64,000 nucleotides of DNA from Faeciplasma sp045660445 (GCA_045660445.1 JAZRDR010000006.1:1-64000), one strand, 5' to 3'; positions 34,054 to 43,736 are shown, numbered from the stretch's first letter. A program made the numbers and translations. Notes: generated by a model not told the origin, from the sequence alone.

Positions 34054-34967
34054 TAAAATGCAAGCTCCTCGCCCTGCTGAATTGCAAGGCCAATCTGCTC
34101 GTGGCTTCCACGTCTTCCGTTATACCAAAGCCACCAAGCTCCGTTAAACTTTAAAGCAAAAGGCTTATAACAAGCTTCGCCGTCCCACTTTTCCCAATCG
34201 GGCGCAATTATCGGATTTTGGTTTGAACGTTCCCAATCTGTGATACCGTTTTTCGATCTTGCCATTCCAATTTGAGCGTAATGCTCGTTGTGATAGCCAA
34301 TATAGAACATTCTGTACCAGCCGTCTTCGTAAATTATCTGACAGCCGCCAACCTTGTGCTGTTCCCATTCATTATTGGGATCAGCTGTGAATATCGGATA
34401 TTCGCTATACTTTTCCCAATGAACACCGTCTTTACTTACAGCATATCCAAAAGCGTTAGGCTCATATTGCTCTCCGCCCGAATACCACATCATAAAGGTC
34501 TTTTCCTCTTCGTTCCAAAGAACGCTTGGACACATAAGGGCGCACTTTTCCCATGCAAATTCCGGACTTAAAACAGGTTCTTTAGATACCCTTTCAAATG
34601 TAACGCCGTCTTTACTTACAGCATAGAAAATATGCGAAGAGCCATCCGCAGCACCCGGCTTGAACTGACCGGTATACCACATATGATATGTATCATTCAA
34701 ATGAAGAACATAAGGGCGGTTGATAGCATCTTCCCATCCCTGTGGGGTTTCTCTTGGCGTAAGGCATATTACCGGCTCACTCCAATGAATTCCGTCCGTG
34801 CTCGTTACACGTGCGATACTGTCGCAATCTCTCCAAGAGAAATACATAATGATTTCGCCGTTTTCTTCAAGCATGGAAATATCAAAGCAGGTGCCATACT
34901 GCCCTCCCAAAAGAGGGGTGGGATACTTTTCCCAGCCGCTGTTTGTGCCTGTGCAGAACTTTTCCAT
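34053..34967 (-). CDS. Five-bladed beta-propeller glycosidase (GH43/GH32-like)
   Basis: A 304-residue cytosolic protein made of repeating propeller blades: INRPYVLHLNDTYHMWYTGQ, SSHIFYAVSKDGVTFERVSK, CPSVLWNEEEKTFMMWYSGG, GGCQIIYEDGWYRMFYIGYH, KPFALKFNGAWWLWYNGRRG. Such proteins belong to the GH43/GH62/GH32/GH68/GH130 superfamily of propeller glycosidases and phosphorylases. I cannot fix the family or substrate. It lies between the nucleoside hydrolase gene (23 bp away) and the alpha/alpha-barrel hydrolase (1-bp overlap) in one operon. Confidence 0.7.
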   Translation of the reverse strand: MEKFCTGTNSGWEKYPTPLLGGQYGTCFDISMLEENGEIIMYFSWRDCDSIARVTSTDGIHWSEPVICLTPRETPQGWEDAINRPYVLHLNDTYHMWYTGQFKPGAADGSSHIFYAVSKDGVTFERVSKEPVLSPEFAWEKCALMCPSVLWNEEEKTFMMWYSGGEQYEPNAFGYAVSKDGVHWEKYSEYPIFTADPNNEWEQHKVGGCQIIYEDGWYRMFYIGYHNEHYAQIGMARSKNGITDWERSNQNPIIAPDWEKWDGEACYKPFALKFNGAWWLWYNGRRGSHEQIGLAIQQGEELAF

Positions 34968-34989
34968 AATATATCCCTCTCATTCTTTA

Positions 34990-35895
34990 TCAGTTGTTAT
35001 TCCCGGCTATCTTTTCTATCAAGTCGTTAAGAAGCCCGTCACGATCGATGTGATACACATACACCATCGGAGTGGCATTATCATCAAGCTGATATTGATG
35101 GTCATATGTGGGCAGATGTCGGGGAACGATTCTTGACTGCATGAAGCGATTATTGTCATTTAACAGCCACGCAACAGCGGTAACGTCCCAGATAACACGT
35201 GACCAAGCTCTGTTTCCGACGTAGCTTGACACCTCGTTGACGGTGTTAACGGCAAGATAGTCTGCAAGCTCGTTTTTGCCCTTAAACCAATGTTCAAGGT
35301 CGCTTCCCGAAATTCTGAAGGAATCGACAACGCCATTACAGGGAAGCTGAACAAATGCCGCTCCGCTGTTTACTACAACTCTTGCAGAGGCAATGTCCTG
35401 GAACATATTGAATTCATATGTGTCGTGATAATGAAGAGCATGCCCTCCCAGCCAGACAACGACGATCCTTTCAGCGATTTCAGGCTTTAACAAAAGAGCG
35501 GATGCGATATTAGTTATTGCACCTATCGCAACAACGTAAAGAGGAGCTTCGGGAGTGTATTCCATTGCCCTTTTGATAAGATCGTTTGCAGCATCAGAAA
35601 TAACGGGAGTTGTTTCATCGGCAAGATAGCTTTCAGAGCCTTTGAAAACCTGTGTGTTTTCTTTTGCAAGCTCCAAGATCTTGAATATCTCGTTATAGCT
35701 TTTTTCCATGCCGTCTTTTGGGCTTTCGGAATGCTGATTTAAAAACGGAGCAGCATAGATGGCCTTTACGTTCAGCTTTTCTTTAGAGCGAAGCATATAG
35801 GATATCGCGAACTGATCGTCGATCTCGTTATAAGCATCGGTATCCAAAACAACGTCGATCCTGCCTGACGGCACTTGAAGATTTTTAAGTAACAT
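34990..35895 (-). CDS. Inosine-uridine-type nucleoside hydrolase
   Basis: A 301-residue N-glycosyl hydrolase of the IUNH family, which splits ribonucleosides into base and ribose. The calcium-binding N-terminal motif VLDTDAYNEIDDQ is intact, as are the ALYVVAIGAITNIASAL-type helix, the mid-protein NMFQDIASARVVVNSG block and the C-terminal VIWDVTAVAWL. The start at 35895 has AGGAGG 6 nt upstream; ATG 35901 touches it. It is first in a three-gene minus-strand operon with two glycosidases. This is an unusual company: the real substrate may be another N- or O-glycoside. Confidence 0.88.
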   Translation of the reverse strand: MLLKNLQVPSGRIDVVLDTDAYNEIDDQFAISYMLRSKEKLNVKAIYAAPFLNQHSESPKDGMEKSYNEIFKILELAKENTQVFKGSESYLADETTPVISDAANDLIKRAMEYTPEAPLYVVAIGAITNIASALLLKPEIAERIVVVWLGGHALHYHDTYEFNMFQDIASARVVVNSGAAFVQLPCNGVVDSFRISGSDLEHWFKGKNELADYLAVNTVNEVSSYVGNRAWSRVIWDVTAVAWLLNDNNRFMQSRIVPRHLPTYDHQYQLDDNATPMVYVYHIDRDGLLNDLIEKIAGNNN

Positions 35896-35985
35896 ATTCA
35901 TCCTCCTATTTATTAAAATATTAAATTTTTCTATTTACAGTATACATTTATACCTGATATTTTTCAAGAGAAAAACATTTTTTTG

Positions 35986-36014
35986 TTGAAATAAACTAAA
36001 CTTTATTGTATAAT
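35986..36014 (+). promoter_or_regulatory. Promoter of the DUF4038 glycosidase gene
   Basis: TTGAAA (35986-35991) and TATAAT (36009-36014) with a 17-bp spacer, 37 bp before the start codon. Confidence 0.6.
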
Positions 36015-36051
36015 GATTTTGTAAATAATTTCTTGAAAGGAATGAATACAT

Positions 36052-37335
36052 ATGCGCAAGCTTATTGTTAAAGACAGATATCTAGCTTGGGAGGATGGCG
36101 AGCCTTTCTTCTATTTGGGTGACACCGCCTGGGAGATATTCCACCGCTTAAGCCGCGAGGAAGTTGAAAAGTATTTTGAATGTCGTTCACGCCAAGGCTT
36201 TAACGCCATTCAAAGCGTTGCGCTGGCAGAATTCGAGGGGATAACAGTTCCAAATGCTCATGGCAGATTGCCGCTGCTTTCTACCGACGGTATACCCGAC
36301 CCTGCGAAGCCTGATACCGACGGTGAGTATTCATATTGGGACCATGTGGACTTTGTTATCGATACTGCCGCAAAGTATAATATTCTTATCGTTTTGCTTC
36401 CCACATGGGGAGATAAAATAAACAAATGCTGGGGACAAGGCCCTGTTATTTTCAACGAGGAAAACGCTTATATCTATGGCAAGTGGATCGCTAAGCGTTA
36501 TGCCCAGAAGGAAAACATCATTTGGATGCTTGGCGGCGACCGTCAGCTTGAGCCTAATCACCGCAGAATTATTGATGTAATGGCAAAGGGCATTAAGGAA
36601 GAGGACGAAAATCATCTTATAACCTTCCACCCCTCAGGCTGTAGCGACTCGACAAAATGGGTAAACGATGCCGATTATATCGACTTCCACACGGCACAGA
36701 CAAGTCACACAGCAGATCAAAACTATGATTCTGATCATATCATGCTTGAAATGGCAAAGGCAACCGACAAACCTTATATGAACTCGGAGCCGAGATATGA
36801 AGACCATCCCGCTTGCTTCAACGATAAGATCGGATATTTCTGGAACGCAGCCGACGTTAGACAAAATGCTTATTGGGATACATTTAGCGGCACCTGCGGA
36901 CACACATATGGCAACCACTGCATTTGGAGCATGACAAAAGAGCCTACAAGCTATTTCCCCTATAGATGGGACGAAGTCTTGGAGCACGAGGGTGCCACAC
37001 AGATGGGATATCTTAAAAAGCTAAGATTAAGCCACGATTACTTCTCCTTCCGCCATGCACCCGAACTTATTTGTGAAAACTTTTCGGGTATGGGCCACAT
37101 GAATGCAGGACGCGGCGACGATTACGGATATATCTATTCCCCTCTTGGTGTGCCGTTTACAGTAAATCTTGATGCATTCAAGGGCTTTGGTTTCTTGCGT
37201 GCTTCGTGGTTTGACCCGCGCACCGGCGAAAGCGAGATATTTGCTATCTTACCGTCATACGGTAAGACGTTGCTTGCCCCTCCCTCTCAGGGCAAGGGCT
37301 GTGATTGGGTGCTGATTTTAGAAGCTATGAAATAA
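36052..37335 (+). CDS. DUF4038-domain glycoside hydrolase (GH140-like)
   Basis: A 427-residue cytosolic enzyme. The N-terminal text FFYLGDTAWEIFHRLSREEV is the hallmark of the DUF4038/apiosidase-like TIM-barrel family. It continues with FNAIQSVALAEFEG, WGDKINKCWG, NIIWMLGGDR, ITFHPSG and MNSEPRYEDHP. A small C-terminal beta domain with FGFLRASWFDPRTGE follows. Members cut apiose or other pentose-decorated side chains of pectin and xylan. Its own promoter is at 35986, AAAGGAATG precedes the ATG, and a terminator follows at 37395. Confidence 0.85.
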   Translation: MRKLIVKDRYLAWEDGEPFFYLGDTAWEIFHRLSREEVEKYFECRSRQGFNAIQSVALAEFEGITVPNAHGRLPLLSTDGIPDPAKPDTDGEYSYWDHVDFVIDTAAKYNILIVLLPTWGDKINKCWGQGPVIFNEENAYIYGKWIAKRYAQKENIIWMLGGDRQLEPNHRRIIDVMAKGIKEEDENHLITFHPSGCSDSTKWVNDADYIDFHTAQTSHTADQNYDSDHIMLEMAKATDKPYMNSEPRYEDHPACFNDKIGYFWNAADVRQNAYWDTFSGTCGHTYGNHCIWSMTKEPTSYFPYRWDEVLEHEGATQMGYLKKLRLSHDYFSFRHAPELICENFSGMGHMNAGRGDDYGYIYSPLGVPFTVNLDAFKGFGFLRASWFDPRTGESEIFAILPSYGKTLLAPPSQGKGCDWVLILEAMK

Positions 37336-37394
37336 GCATTGATCGCTTTTGATTTTTCATATTGTACTTCAGCATTTTTGCAAAAAAGAAAAAT

Positions 37395-37424
37395 CCCCCT
37401 CGGAAGCTTTTCAGTCCGAGGGGG
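37395..37424. terminator. Bidirectional terminator
   Basis: CCCCCTCGGA (37395-37404) pairs perfectly with TCCGAGGGGG (37415-37424), 10-nt loop. A- and T-rich flanks let it serve both the DUF4038 gene and the converging GH43 gene. Confidence 0.8.
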
Positions 37425-37431
37425 TATTTAA

Positions 37432-38361
37432 TTATTCAACAGCATTTACTCCTTCGCATTTTGCGATGGTGTCGATAGAGCCGTCTTCATTATACTTAAA
37501 CTCTGCAACACAAACGCTGCGGTGGAACAAGCTTCCGCCGGGAAGCTCACCTGTGTGATAGAACAGATATGAATGTCCCTTAAAGTCAACAACACCGGGG
37601 TGATTTGTGAATGTTCCGCCTTCTTCGGTCATCAAAACTCCGCCATAAGTCCAAGGGCCTGTGGGAGATTCAGAGGTGGAATAAGCAAGATGCTCTTGAT
37701 GTATCCCCTGAGCGAATGCGGCGTATACCATATAGTAAAGTCCGTTTCTTTTATAGAACCACGGTCCCTCAGCATAAGTTGTGCCGGTCATGTGTCCTCC
37801 CTTGCCGAAGGATTCCACGGTCATGGGAATCTTCTTGATTCCGACTGTTTCGTCATATGATACCATATCCTCGTTCAACAAAACGTATCTGAGCTCGGGG
37901 TTGCCGAAATAAAGATAAGCTTGATCGTCATCGTCGATAAACACAGTCGGGTCGATATCGTTCCAATCGCCCTCGTCGACAAGGGGATATCCAAGATCCT
38001 TAAAGGGACCTGTGGGGCTATCGGATACGCCGACAGCGATCGCCATTCCGCCGTTTGTTTTGTGAACGGGGCAATAAAGATAGAACTTTCCGTTGCGCTC
38101 GATGCACTGAGGAGCCCACGCTCTGTCAACTGCCCACTCGATGTCATTAAGTGAGAAAACCTCGCCGTGATCAGCCCAGTTTACCATGTCCTTTGTGGAA
38201 TAACAGTGCCAATTGAACATAGTGTAAAAGCCGTTTATAAGTTCATCCTCATCGTGAGTGGTATAAAGATATAAAGTGTCGCCATAAACCATCGGTGCGG
38301 GGTCGGCTGTATAAATGTCTGTGATTATCGGGTTTTTGCAAAAGTCTTTTTTGTGTTCCAT
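37432..38361 (-). CDS. GH43 arabinofuranosidase/xylosidase
   Basis: A 309-residue five-bladed propeller enzyme without signal peptide. The three GH43 acidic residues are visible: Asp20 in YTADPAPMVYG, Asp137 in DWNDIDPTVFIDDD, Glu198 in TYAEGPWFYKRNG. It removes arabinose or xylose from imported oligosaccharides and would act together with GH51. AAGGAGGG lies ahead of the ATG. Confidence 0.93.
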   Translation of the reverse strand: MEHKKDFCKNPIITDIYTADPAPMVYGDTLYLYTTHDEDELINGFYTMFNWHCYSTKDMVNWADHGEVFSLNDIEWAVDRAWAPQCIERNGKFYLYCPVHKTNGGMAIAVGVSDSPTGPFKDLGYPLVDEGDWNDIDPTVFIDDDDQAYLYFGNPELRYVLLNEDMVSYDETVGIKKIPMTVESFGKGGHMTGTTYAEGPWFYKRNGLYYMVYAAFAQGIHQEHLAYSTSESPTGPWTYGGVLMTEEGGTFTNHPGVVDFKGHSYLFYHTGELPGGSLFHRSVCVAEFKYNEDGSIDTIAKCEGVNAVE

Positions 38362-38758
38362 AGTAACCCTCCTTAGGTGATTATAATTTAATTATAACAG
38401 AAAAGACTATCAATTCAAGAGCACCAAGTCACTTTTTCTTGCGGTTTTCAAGATTAGATATTTTCGAACATTGTTATAAAAATCAAGCCAAATAGGCAGG
38501 TTGACTGCTTGTTTGGCTTTTTCATCAAATGGTTTTAAATATAGCGAGGCTTTAAGTTAAAAGCTCACATTCATTGGTTACTTCCACTCTTAATAAGGAC
38601 ATTTAGTATAAAAAAAGACAGTGTGCGCATTATATACAATGTTCACGCTTTTCTTTAATTTCGTATCAACAGTATATACGAGTTTTCCTTAAGGATTTAT
38701 TTAGAATTGAGGAGAACGCATCAAGGCCGTGTTTTGCGGCAATATATAGGAGGATCTT
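38362..38758 (+). promoter_or_regulatory. Long upstream region of the sugar ABC operon
   Basis: This 397-bp divergent spacer holds an orphan terminator-like hairpin (38486-38518), an inverted repeat TCGTAT (38661-38666)/ATACGA (38676-38681) and the strong ribosome site GGAGG ahead of the binding-protein gene. The inverted repeat is a candidate operator. No open reading frame or known riboswitch was recognised. Confidence 0.4.
38486..38518 (+). repeat. Terminator-like hairpin, repeat copy 2
   Basis: Same length and nearly the same sequence as 28216-28248, sharing AGCCAAATAGGCAGG and a TGGCTTTT end. Here it lies between divergent genes where no transcript obviously needs ending, so it may be a duplicated remnant or an attenuator in the leader of the ABC operon. 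Confidence 0.6.
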
Positions 38759-40048
38759 ATGAAAAAACTTTTGGCACTTTTGATGGCACTTGCGCTTTGC
38801 CTATTTGCCGGCTGTGGCGATAATAACACCGACAACGGCGGCAACAATGACAGTGATGTTCAGGCTCTTGCCGATACTTATGATATCAAGGTTTGGGTTG
38901 CTGAGGCAGCCGTTGAGCTTACCAGGTCCCAGATCGCTAAGTTCAACGAAACCAACACTGACGGCATCGTTATCAATGCAACTATCGAAGCTGTTGGCGA
39001 GGGCGACGCCGCAAATTCCATGACAACCGACATCGAAGCAGGCGCTGACCTTTACTGCTTTGCACAGGACCAGGCTGCAAGACTTATCCAATCACGAGCT
39101 TTGGCTAAGCTTGGCGTTGCTGCTGCTGAATCCGTTTCTGCTGCTAACGATGCAAGCGTTGTTGCTGCTGCAACCTCGGGCGAGGATCTTTATGCTTATC
39201 CTTTAACTGCTGACAACGGCTATTTCATGTATTATGACAAGAGCGTTATTTCTGAAGATGCCGCTAAAAGCCTTGAGGACATCATCGCTGCTTGTGAAGA
39301 TGCAGGCAAGCTCTTCTCCTTCGAGCTTGAAGGTTCTGCTTGGTATACTGCTTCCTTCTTCTTCGCAACAGGCTGTGTTTCTGAATGGGCCGTTGACAAT
39401 GAAGGCAACTTCACCGCTGTTAACGACACCTTCAATTCCGAAGCAGGCATCGCAGCTGCCAAGGGTATGCGCAAGCTCCTTTCTTCTGCTGCATACAACA
39501 ACTCCAGCGCTTGCACCGACTTTGCCGCTGCAACTCCTTCTGCAGTAGTGATTTCAGGTATTTGGGACTATGTAACCGCGCAAGAGATCTTGAGCGACAA
39601 CCTTGGTGTTGCAGAACTTCCTTCCTTCACTGTTGATGGCAACACATATCACCTTGGCTCCTTCAGTGGGTGCAAGTTGATGGGTGTAAAACCTCAGGCA
39701 GATGCTAAAAAAGCTGCTGCTATCCACAAGCTCGCTCAATACCTCACCAACGAAGAAGCTCAGACCGAAAGATTTGAAGCTCTTGCCTGGGGACCTGCTA
39801 ACCTTAAAGCTCAGGAATCTGATGCTGTAAGGGCTAACCCTGCACTCGTTGCGCTTTTGGCTCAATCTGCTTATTCTGTACCTCAGGGTCAGATCCACGG
39901 CTCTTGGTGGGATATCGGTAAGGCCTTGGGCACCAACGTTAAGAATGCTGCCGATGATGCTGCAATTCAGGGTGCTTTGGACACCTATACCGCCGCTGTT
40001 AACGCTTTGATATCCACACCCAATAAAGCTGATATTTCGGCTGAGTAA
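38759..40048 (+). CDS. Sugar ABC transporter substrate-binding lipoprotein
   Basis: A 429-residue MalE-type lipoprotein: signal peptide with Cys19 in LFAGCG, then an alpha/beta binding protein (DIKVWVAEAAVELTRSQIAK, later GIWDYVTAQEIL, TNEEAQTERFEAL). It captures oligosaccharides outside the cell and feeds the two permeases downstream. The family is MalE-like, but the sugar cannot be read from sequence. A hairpin after the gene (40080-40106) probably lowers readthrough, giving excess binding protein. Confidence 0.92.
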   Translation: MKKLLALLMALALCLFAGCGDNNTDNGGNNDSDVQALADTYDIKVWVAEAAVELTRSQIAKFNETNTDGIVINATIEAVGEGDAANSMTTDIEAGADLYCFAQDQAARLIQSRALAKLGVAAAESVSAANDASVVAAATSGEDLYAYPLTADNGYFMYYDKSVISEDAAKSLEDIIAACEDAGKLFSFELEGSAWYTASFFFATGCVSEWAVDNEGNFTAVNDTFNSEAGIAAAKGMRKLLSSAAYNNSSACTDFAAATPSAVVISGIWDYVTAQEILSDNLGVAELPSFTVDGNTYHLGSFSGCKLMGVKPQADAKKAAAIHKLAQYLTNEEAQTERFEALAWGPANLKAQESDAVRANPALVALLAQSAYSVPQGQIHGSWWDIGKALGTNVKNAADDAAIQGALDTYTAAVNALISTPNKADISAE

Positions 40049-40077
40049 TTTTCAGCTGAAGAAACCGTATAGTATCT

Positions 40078-40111
40078 AAGGGTCGGAGCCGATTTGACTC
40101 CGGCCCTTTTT
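40078..40111 (+). terminator. Attenuating terminator after the binding-protein gene
   Basis: GGGTCGGAG (40080-40088) pairs with CTCCGGCCC (40098-40106), then TTTTT. Its place inside the operon, before the permeases, fits the usual excess of binding protein over permease. Confidence 0.7.
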
Positions 40112-40129
40112 ACAAAAGAGGGATTAAAT

Positions 40130-41656
40130 ATGAAAAAATACAGTGATCTCGAATATTTGAAGCTACCGAAATGGAAACGGTTTCTGTATACCTTTGTTTG
40201 CTTTATCGTTGCTATTCCCGATAGCATTTTAAACTTCTTCAAACACATCGGATCATACATCGCAAAGTTCTTCATTGGCATTAAAAACGAATTTGTTGAT
40301 ATCTTTGCAACATTCAAAAACGGCGATTGGAAAACCAAAGTTTCTTTTATTGTAATGGGCTTTGGCAGCATCGCCAGAGGGCAGGTGCTTCGCGGCTTTT
40401 TGTTTTTAGCCTTTGAAATCGTATTTATCGTTTATATGATATTCAGCGGTGTCTATTGGCTCTCGATGCTTGATACATTGGGCGACAAAGGACCCGAGGT
40501 TGCATACGACCCGATCTATGACGCATATGCAACAACTTATAATGACAACTCGTTTAAGATCTTGCTTTACGGCGTTTTGACTCTTTTCTTCATCGTTGCT
40601 TTCATCTATACCTGGAGACTTAACGTTAAGCAAAACAAGATCGCAGAAAATATTATCGCATCGGGCAAAAAGCTTAAAAGCTCAAAAGACGATCTTCGCT
40701 CGCTTGTTGACGATCAGTTCCACAAAACACTTTTGGCGTTGCCTATCGCAGGCATTATGATCTTCACCGTTTTGCCCATTATATTTATGATCCTTGTAGC
40801 CTTCACAAACTATGACGGCGCACACAACGGATATTCTAACAACCTGTTTACTTGGGTTGGACTTGACAACTTTAACGAGCTTTTGTCATGGTCCGCCGGC
40901 GGAGTATCTTATACTGCAACCTTTGGCGAGGTACTCTCTTGGACTTTGATATGGGCATTCTTTGCAACCTTCACAAACTACTTCCTTGGAATGTTGGTTG
41001 CAATGATGATAAACAAAAAAGGCATTCACTTTAAAAAATTCTGGAGAACCTGCCTTGTATTCACAATTGCAGTTCCCCAGTTCATCTCACTCTTATACGT
41101 TTCCAAGATGTTTGCACAAAACGGTCTTGTCAACGCATTCCTTTTGGATATTGGCTTGATCGATAAGGCACTTCCCTTCTGGACTGATCCTACATGGGCG
41201 CGTGTTAGTGTTATTATCATTAACATCTGGATCGGTATTCCTTATCTTATGCTTATTGCAACGGGTATTTTAATGAACATCCCCAAGGATTTATATGAAT
41301 CCGCAAAGGTTGACGGTGCAGGTCCTCTTAAGCAATATACAAAGATAACACTTCCCTATATGCTGTTTGTAACGGGTCCTTATCTTTTGACCAGCTTTAC
41401 AAGCAACATGAACAACTTCAACGTCATTTATCTTCTTACCGGCGGCGCACCTAACTCGACACTCCCCTCTCCCGGCGGAAACCTTGGTGACACCGACCTT
41501 TTGATCACATGGCTGTTTAAGTTGACAACATACGAAAACGCTGACTACCACATGGCATCGGTTATCGGTATCTTGGTATTCATTGTTGTAGCGTTGATCT
41601 CTCTCATCGTCTACAATGTCCTGCCGTCTACAAGAAATGAGGAGGATTTCCAATGA
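40130..41656 (+). CDS. Sugar ABC transporter permease (MalF-like)
   Basis: A 508-residue membrane protein with about eight membrane segments and an N-terminal cytosolic and membrane extension as in MalF. The ABC-docking EAA loop is ESAKVDGAGPLKQYTKITLP. The ATG at 40130 has GAGGG upstream; the frame runs back to 40094 through the terminator and is not used. It overlaps the second permease by 4 bp. Confidence 0.92.
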   Translation: MKKYSDLEYLKLPKWKRFLYTFVCFIVAIPDSILNFFKHIGSYIAKFFIGIKNEFVDIFATFKNGDWKTKVSFIVMGFGSIARGQVLRGFLFLAFEIVFIVYMIFSGVYWLSMLDTLGDKGPEVAYDPIYDAYATTYNDNSFKILLYGVLTLFFIVAFIYTWRLNVKQNKIAENIIASGKKLKSSKDDLRSLVDDQFHKTLLALPIAGIMIFTVLPIIFMILVAFTNYDGAHNGYSNNLFTWVGLDNFNELLSWSAGGVSYTATFGEVLSWTLIWAFFATFTNYFLGMLVAMMINKKGIHFKKFWRTCLVFTIAVPQFISLLYVSKMFAQNGLVNAFLLDIGLIDKALPFWTDPTWARVSVIIINIWIGIPYLMLIATGILMNIPKDLYESAKVDGAGPLKQYTKITLPYMLFVTGPYLLTSFTSNMNNFNVIYLLTGGAPNSTLPSPGGNLGDTDLLITWLFKLTTYENADYHMASVIGILVFIVVALISLIVYNVLPSTRNEEDFQ

Positions 41657-42549
41657 TGAAAAAGAAAAACGGACTTCCGAGCTTGCCGCCGCAGGCAAAG
41701 CGCCATATGGGCATGAAGGCTCGAAACACAATAAGCAACACTCTCATCTATATTTTGCTTACTGCTATAACCGTTGTTTGGCTTGTGCCCTTCGTGTTCA
41801 TAATCTTGCAGTCCTTCCGTGTTGAGTCTACTTACATGGTTGGCTACGTAATACCTAAGCAGTGGGGACTTGACAACTATATCAACCTTCTTAATACAGA
41901 CTTCCCAAGGTGGTATTCAAACACGTTCATCACCGCTGTTATAACCTCGCTGTTGCAGACAATAATCGTTTTGTGCATGAGCTATACTTTGTCTCGCTTC
42001 CGCTTCAACGGCAGAAAGCTTTTGATGAGATTTATGCTTATTCTGGGTATGTTCCCCGGCATGCTTACAATGATCATTTTATACCGTGTACTTAAAGACA
42101 TGGGAATGACTGAGTCAAACGCAGTTCCGGGACTTATCCTTGTTTACATTGCCTCCTCGGGCATGGGATATTACGTATCAAAGGGCTTCTTCGACACCAT
42201 CCCCAAATCCTTGGACGAGGCTGCCCGTATCGACGGTGCATCCAGACTTCAGATCTTGCAAAGAGTTATTCTTCCGCTTGCAAAACCGATCGTGATCTAT
42301 ACAATACTGACCGCATTCATGGCGCCTTGGGGTGACTTCGTCTTCGCAAGATATGTTTCCATGAACGTTTCGAGCGGTATGAACGTTGCTGTTGGACTTT
42401 ACAGCTGGCTTAACAAAGACATGATCGCGGGCAGATATACAATGTTCTGTGCCGGCGGCGTTGTCGTTGCACTTCCCGTAACGATCCTCTTTATGTTCTT
42501 GCAGAAGTATTACGTCGAGGGTGTAACCGGCGGTGCTGTTAAGGGATAA
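41653..42549 (+). CDS. Sugar ABC transporter permease (MalG-like)
   Basis: A 298-residue inner-membrane permease with six membrane segments and the EAA loop DEAARIDGASRLQILQRVIL. GAGGAGG lies ahead of the start. It pairs with the MalF-like protein to form the channel of the importer. Confidence 0.93.
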   Translation: MMKKKNGLPSLPPQAKRHMGMKARNTISNTLIYILLTAITVVWLVPFVFIILQSFRVESTYMVGYVIPKQWGLDNYINLLNTDFPRWYSNTFITAVITSLLQTIIVLCMSYTLSRFRFNGRKLLMRFMLILGMFPGMLTMIILYRVLKDMGMTESNAVPGLILVYIASSGMGYYVSKGFFDTIPKSLDEAARIDGASRLQILQRVILPLAKPIVIYTILTAFMAPWGDFVFARYVSMNVSSGMNVAVGLYSWLNKDMIAGRYTMFCAGGVVVALPVTILFMFLQKYYVEGVTGGAVKG

Positions 42550-42570
42550 TCACGATAAGGAGGTAATATT

Positions 42571-43695
42571 ATGGCAAGCGTAAAACTTACTAACGTTAAA
42601 AAAGTTTATGATAATAAGGTCGTTGCTGTTGATGACTTTAACTTAGAGATCAAGGACAAGGAATTTGTCGTATTCGTTGGCCCATCGGGCTGCGGAAAGA
42701 GTACAACTTTAAGAATGATAGCAGGTCTTGAAGAGATATCCGGCGGTACTATTGAGATCGATGGCGAGATCGTTAACGATCTTCAGCCCAAGGACAGAAA
42801 TATCGCAATGGTATTCCAAAACTATGCTTTATATCCGCATATGACTGTATATGACAACATTGCTTTCTCGTTAAGAATCAAAAAGGTTCCCGAGGATGAG
42901 GTTTATAAGCGTGTTGTTCACGCAGCAGAGGTTTTGGGCATCAGCGAATATCTCTTGCGTAAGCCCCGTGCACTTTCTGGCGGACAGAGACAGCGTGTTG
43001 CTATCGGGCGAGCAATGGTTAGAGATTCAAAGGTCTTCTTGATGGACGAACCTCTTTCCAACCTCGACGCTAAATTAAGAAACCAGATGCGTGCAGAGAT
43101 CATTCTTTTGCGTCAGCATCTTGACACAACATTCGTTTATGTAACTCACGATCAGACCGAAGCTATGACCTTGGGCGATCGTATCGTTATCATGAAGGAC
43201 GGCTTCATTCAGCAGATCGGCACCCCTGAAGAAGTGTTTGAAAGACCGGGTAACCTCTTCGTTGCTGAATTTATCGGCGCTCCGAAGATGAACATAATGC
43301 ACACCAAGCTTGTTTTGGAAGACGGCAAATATTATGTAACTCCATTCGGCTCAAAGATCGAGGTTGACGGTGAAACCGGTGAGCTCTTGAAAGGAAAAGG
43401 CATTAGCTCAATGGACGTTATCTTGGGCGTTCGTCCCGAGCATATCACTCTTGCGACAGAGGCTTCTTTAAACACCATCAACGGCACCGTTCAGGTTAAC
43501 GAAATGATGGGAAGCGAGCTTCACTTGCACATCAATGTCGATGATAAAACATCGCTTATCGCACGCACACCAACAGTTAATCTTTCTCGTGAGGAGCGCG
43601 CACAGCTTAAAAACGGTCACCTCGTACATCTCACCTTCCCCGGCAAGGTTATGTACTTCTTCGATACCAAGACTGAAAAGAATCTTCTTTACTGA
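42571..43695 (+). CDS. Sugar ABC transporter ATPase (MsmX/UgpC-like)
   Basis: A 374-residue ATPase that energises the importer. Walker A is GPSGCGKST (~37-45), signature LSGGQRQR (~135), Walker B VFLMDEPLSNLDAKLR, H-loop YVTHDQTEAM. A C-terminal OB-fold/TOBE domain (~235-374) is typical of the MalK/MsmX group. Firmicutes often have one such ATPase serving several importers; here it is within the operon. Confidence 0.94.
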   Translation: MASVKLTNVKKVYDNKVVAVDDFNLEIKDKEFVVFVGPSGCGKSTTLRMIAGLEEISGGTIEIDGEIVNDLQPKDRNIAMVFQNYALYPHMTVYDNIAFSLRIKKVPEDEVYKRVVHAAEVLGISEYLLRKPRALSGGQRQRVAIGRAMVRDSKVFLMDEPLSNLDAKLRNQMRAEIILLRQHLDTTFVYVTHDQTEAMTLGDRIVIMKDGFIQQIGTPEEVFERPGNLFVAEFIGAPKMNIMHTKLVLEDGKYYVTPFGSKIEVDGETGELLKGKGISSMDVILGVRPEHITLATEASLNTINGTVQVNEMMGSELHLHINVDDKTSLIARTPTVNLSREERAQLKNGHLVHLTFPGKVMYFFDTKTEKNLLY

Positions 43696-43701
43696 TCATA
43701 T

Positions 43702-43736
43702 AAAAGCCATATAGCGAGCTTGCTATATGGCTTTTT
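43702..43736. terminator. Terminator of the sugar ABC operon
   Basis: AAGCCATATAGC/GCTATATGGCTT stem with a short loop and T-runs on both strands. It lies between the importer operon and the converging GH26 gene. Confidence 0.8.
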
